Of a stretch of DNA of 33,505 nt, positions 32,085 to 33,505 are shown in pieces. The notes under the pieces are model-generated. The model was not told the DNA's origin. It saw only the letters and a list, made by a program, of their open reading frames with translations, and did no database searches. The DNA lies in the NCBI GenBank assembly GCA_020725805.1, contig DYEF01000003.1, positions 1 to 33,505 on the forward strand, written 5' to 3'. Made by a program: the position numbers and the translations under genes. Within the stretch, counting starts at the first letter, position 1; each line of letters starts with the position of its first letter. This stretch comes from Bdellovibrio sp. GTDB taxonomy: Bacteria > Myxococcota > SpSt-1050.

Positions 32085-32114
32085 TAAATACATTAAAAGT
32101 CTTTTTTTTGTCAA
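32085..32114 (-). promoter_or_regulatory. Promoter of the pfk-purE-purC operon
   Basis: On the minus strand a perfect TTGACA (32109-32114), 18 nt, TATTTA (32085-32090), about 30 nt upstream of the ATG at 32054. An A-tract follows the -35 box. Confidence 0.55.
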
Positions 32115-32123
32115 TAAAAATTG

Positions 32124-33281
32124 CTATCTGATTTCGATACGGATAAGAGAAAGCCCTATGAGAAGAATATCTCCGTTATTCAGCTTCTCCGTCCCTCTTA
32201 TTCTGACAAATGTCCCGTTTGAGCTTCCGAGGTCCTTCAGGAAAAATCTGCTCTCCCTCATTTCAACCTGAGCGTGCTTCGAGGACATAAAGCCGTCGTA
32301 CGGATAGACAATCTCCCCGGCCTCTCTCCCGAAGACTACCGGATTATTGACCAGCAATCTCGTCTCTCCGATTCTTGCCCCCTCGAGAATCTGAACCACT
32401 CTTCCCCAGATATTCAGTACCGTCGAACCGATCTGGAGCGAATCGTCTCCGTCCATTCTCTGGAAATTGACCTCTTCGATCTCCCTTACTGTATCAAATC
32501 TCAAAAGCTGCTTCCCTATTCTGAAATAATCCTGTGAACGAATCTCGACCTCTCCCACGACCTTTCTGTAAATACCGTTGAGCGAATTTTCGTCTACCAC
32601 ATATAATTCGTCATTTTCGAGCTTGAATCTTCCGTGCAGTGGGGAGACATATTTGTCATCTGCGAGCAGTATCAGACCCTTCGACCTGCCGAACATAGTC
32701 TCCTTTGTCGACAAAGTATATATCGGTCCTGATGTCCCGTCAGTCTTGATAACCTGTGCCCTGAATATCGGTTTGGGTTTTTCTACCGGCATTACAGCCT
32801 GCATAAATACCGTGCGTCCCTTTGCCTGTGAATCTACCTGTTCGGTACCTACCTGATAGCCGCAGAATCCGCAGAACCTGAAGCCCGGCGGTATTATATT
32901 GTTGCACTGGGGGCATCTCTTCTCCTGAATTACAGGCGCAGACGAGGAGACCGGAGGCGGGTTATATGCGGCAGGCGGAACACTCTGCGGAATGGGAGGC
33001 GGAACCATCTCGACCTTCTGCGGTACTGTAGGTGCCTGTGATATCTTTGAACCTGCATCCGGAATATTCGGGATAACCTGGTCCCACGGCATTACCTGAA
33101 CGCCCGGCATCCCCGGAGATGATTGTGTAACCGGCGGTTTCGAGACTACATTCGTGAGCGGAATCGGTTCATTTGCAGGTGTAGGTGGGACAGTCGGTGT
33201 TGCCCTGAGTTCACTCCCGCAATAAAGACAATAGACATAGTCATCTGCGTTTTCCTGTTTGCAATTCGGACATATAATCAT
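32124..33281 (-). CDS. Protein with two zinc ribbons and two FHA domains
   Basis: 385 residues from the second ATG (33281): AAGGAG is 6 nt before it but touches the first ATG at 33287. Zinc ribbon 1 has Cys4, 7, 18, 21. A Pro/Val-rich linker (about 25-118) follows. Zinc ribbon 2 has Cys123, 126, 137, 140. FHA 1 (about 180-262) has FGRS, SPLHG and NSLNG. FHA 2 (about 300-385) has FGRE, SSKHAQV and SSNGTFV, the usual Arg, Ser-His and Asn-Gly phosphothreonine-binding positions; in FHA 1 the Ser-x-x-His is also kept. FHA domains bind phosphothreonine, so this is probably a cytoplasmic adaptor for Ser/Thr kinase signalling. The partners are not in the window. It has its own promoter and lies 69 bp upstream of the phosphofructokinase gene. 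Confidence 0.9.
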   Translation of the reverse strand: MIICPNCKQENADDYVYCLYCGSELRATPTVPPTPANEPIPLTNVVSKPPVTQSSPGMPGVQVMPWDQVIPNIPDAGSKISQAPTVPQKVEMVPPPIPQSVPPAAYNPPPVSSSAPVIQEKRCPQCNNIIPPGFRFCGFCGYQVGTEQVDSQAKGRTVFMQAVMPVEKPKPIFRAQVIKTDGTSGPIYTLSTKETMFGRSKGLILLADDKYVSPLHGRFKLENDELYVVDENSLNGIYRKVVGEVEIRSQDYFRIGKQLLRFDTVREIEEVNFQRMDGDDSLQIGSTVLNIWGRVVQILEGARIGETRLLVNNPVVFGREAGEIVYPYDGFMSSKHAQVEMRESRFFLKDLGSSNGTFVRIRGTEKLNNGDILLIGLSLIRIEIR

Positions 33282-33309
33282 AACCATCTCCTTTTAAAAG
33301 CCAGAGCAG

Positions 33310-33338
33310 ATTATTTTACTTTTTATATTTAATGTCAA
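33310..33338 (-). promoter_or_regulatory. Promoter of the FHA protein gene
   Basis: On the minus strand a perfect TTGACA (33333-33338), 17 nt, AATAAT (33310-33315), about 25-30 nt upstream of the start at 33281. Confidence 0.65.
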
Positions 33339-33361
33339 GCCAAAAATAACCCCTGCTTCTG

Positions 33362-33505
33362 TTATAAGAGCTTTTTGCGTTGCACTGGGATATATAGAAA
33401 ATGGGGTATCCCAGAGACCTCTTGATAAGAAATTCCCCCAAGTCTATAGAGGGAAACACTACTTTTAAACATACATATTTCTTCAATTTCTACCCCAGCC
33501 TTTAA
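33362..33505 (-). CDS. Possible 3' end of a gene entering from the right edge
   Basis: A minus-strand frame stays open for 47 codons from the right edge to a TAA at 33362-33364. The translation has a mixed, protein-like composition (EIEEICMFKSSVSLYRLGG, then QEVSGIPHFLYIPVQRKK). It is cut by the window, and I cannot match it to a family. The length alone could occur by chance. Within it, CTGGGATA (33385-33392) and TATCCCAG (33407-33414) form an 8-bp inverted repeat, so a decayed mobile-element end is an alternative. Confidence 0.3.
   Translation of the reverse strand, partial: LKAGVEIEEICMFKSSVSLYRLGGISYQEVSGIPHFLYIPVQRKKLL

Noticed and set aside
33385-33414. An insertion-sequence end suggested by the CTGGGATA/TATCCCAG inverted repeat
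   Set aside because: No transposase, matching second end or target duplication is visible in the window, and the stretch is also part of an open frame.

Overview
The window comes from a Gram-negative bacterium with a mid-to-low GC genome, probably an uncultured deltaproteobacterial or Myxococcota-like lineage. The outer membrane is implied by an Omp85/TamA-type barrel protein, a TamB-type protein and several lipoproteins. Hints of the lineage are Asp/Thr-rich linkers on secreted proteins, an SBBP beta-propeller protein, FHA plus zinc-ribbon signalling and an orphan GspE/PilB-type ATPase. The lineage call is inference; no rRNA or tRNA gene was found. Almost every gene is intact, and many starts are fixed by a clear AGGAGG-like ribosome binding site.

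Left third (1-8600). A minus-strand set encodes a three-GAF HD-GYP c-di-GMP phosphodiesterase, a CsgG/FlgO-like protein fused to a small outer-membrane barrel, and a 903-residue SBBP propeller protein that ends in an Asp/Thr-rich tail with a terminal Cys-Ser-Cys. A plus-strand GH84 beta-N-acetylglucosaminidase lipoprotein follows, with degenerate short-period and REP-like repeats on both sides.

Middle (8600-16300). A minus-strand operon runs FadR-type GntR regulator, extended-SDR epimerase/dehydrogenase, conserved unknown protein, with a textbook FadR-family operator before the regulator. Next come a protoporphyrinogen-oxidase-like FAD enzyme and a convergent GT-C glycosyltransferase whose 3' ends overlap. 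An isolated long acyl-CoA dehydrogenase gene follows, preceded by a perfect 19-bp palindrome and a strong promoter and closed by a clear terminator.

Long plus-strand block (16367-27737). Six tightly spaced genes: small lipoprotein, GspE/PilB-type ATPase, Ycf46-like AAA+ ATPase, TamB, an Omp85/TamA protein with about seven POTRA-like repeats, and a secreted SagB-type flavin oxidoreductase. Gaps are 3, 12, 56, 2 and 6 nt, so this looks like one envelope-biogenesis operon. It is the most interesting gene set in the window, although each part belongs to a known family.

Right end (27900-33505). An unknown secreted protein and mscL are divergent. A minus-strand operon then runs phosphofructokinase (with PPi-type active-site residues), purE (class II, AIR carboxylase type), purC and a small membrane protein. 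Upstream lies a protein with two zinc ribbons and two FHA domains, and a possible gene fragment at the right edge.

I see no CRISPR array, phage, insertion sequence with transposase, or defence island. The novelty here is in gene combinations, regulatory DNA and active-site variants rather than an evident new system.
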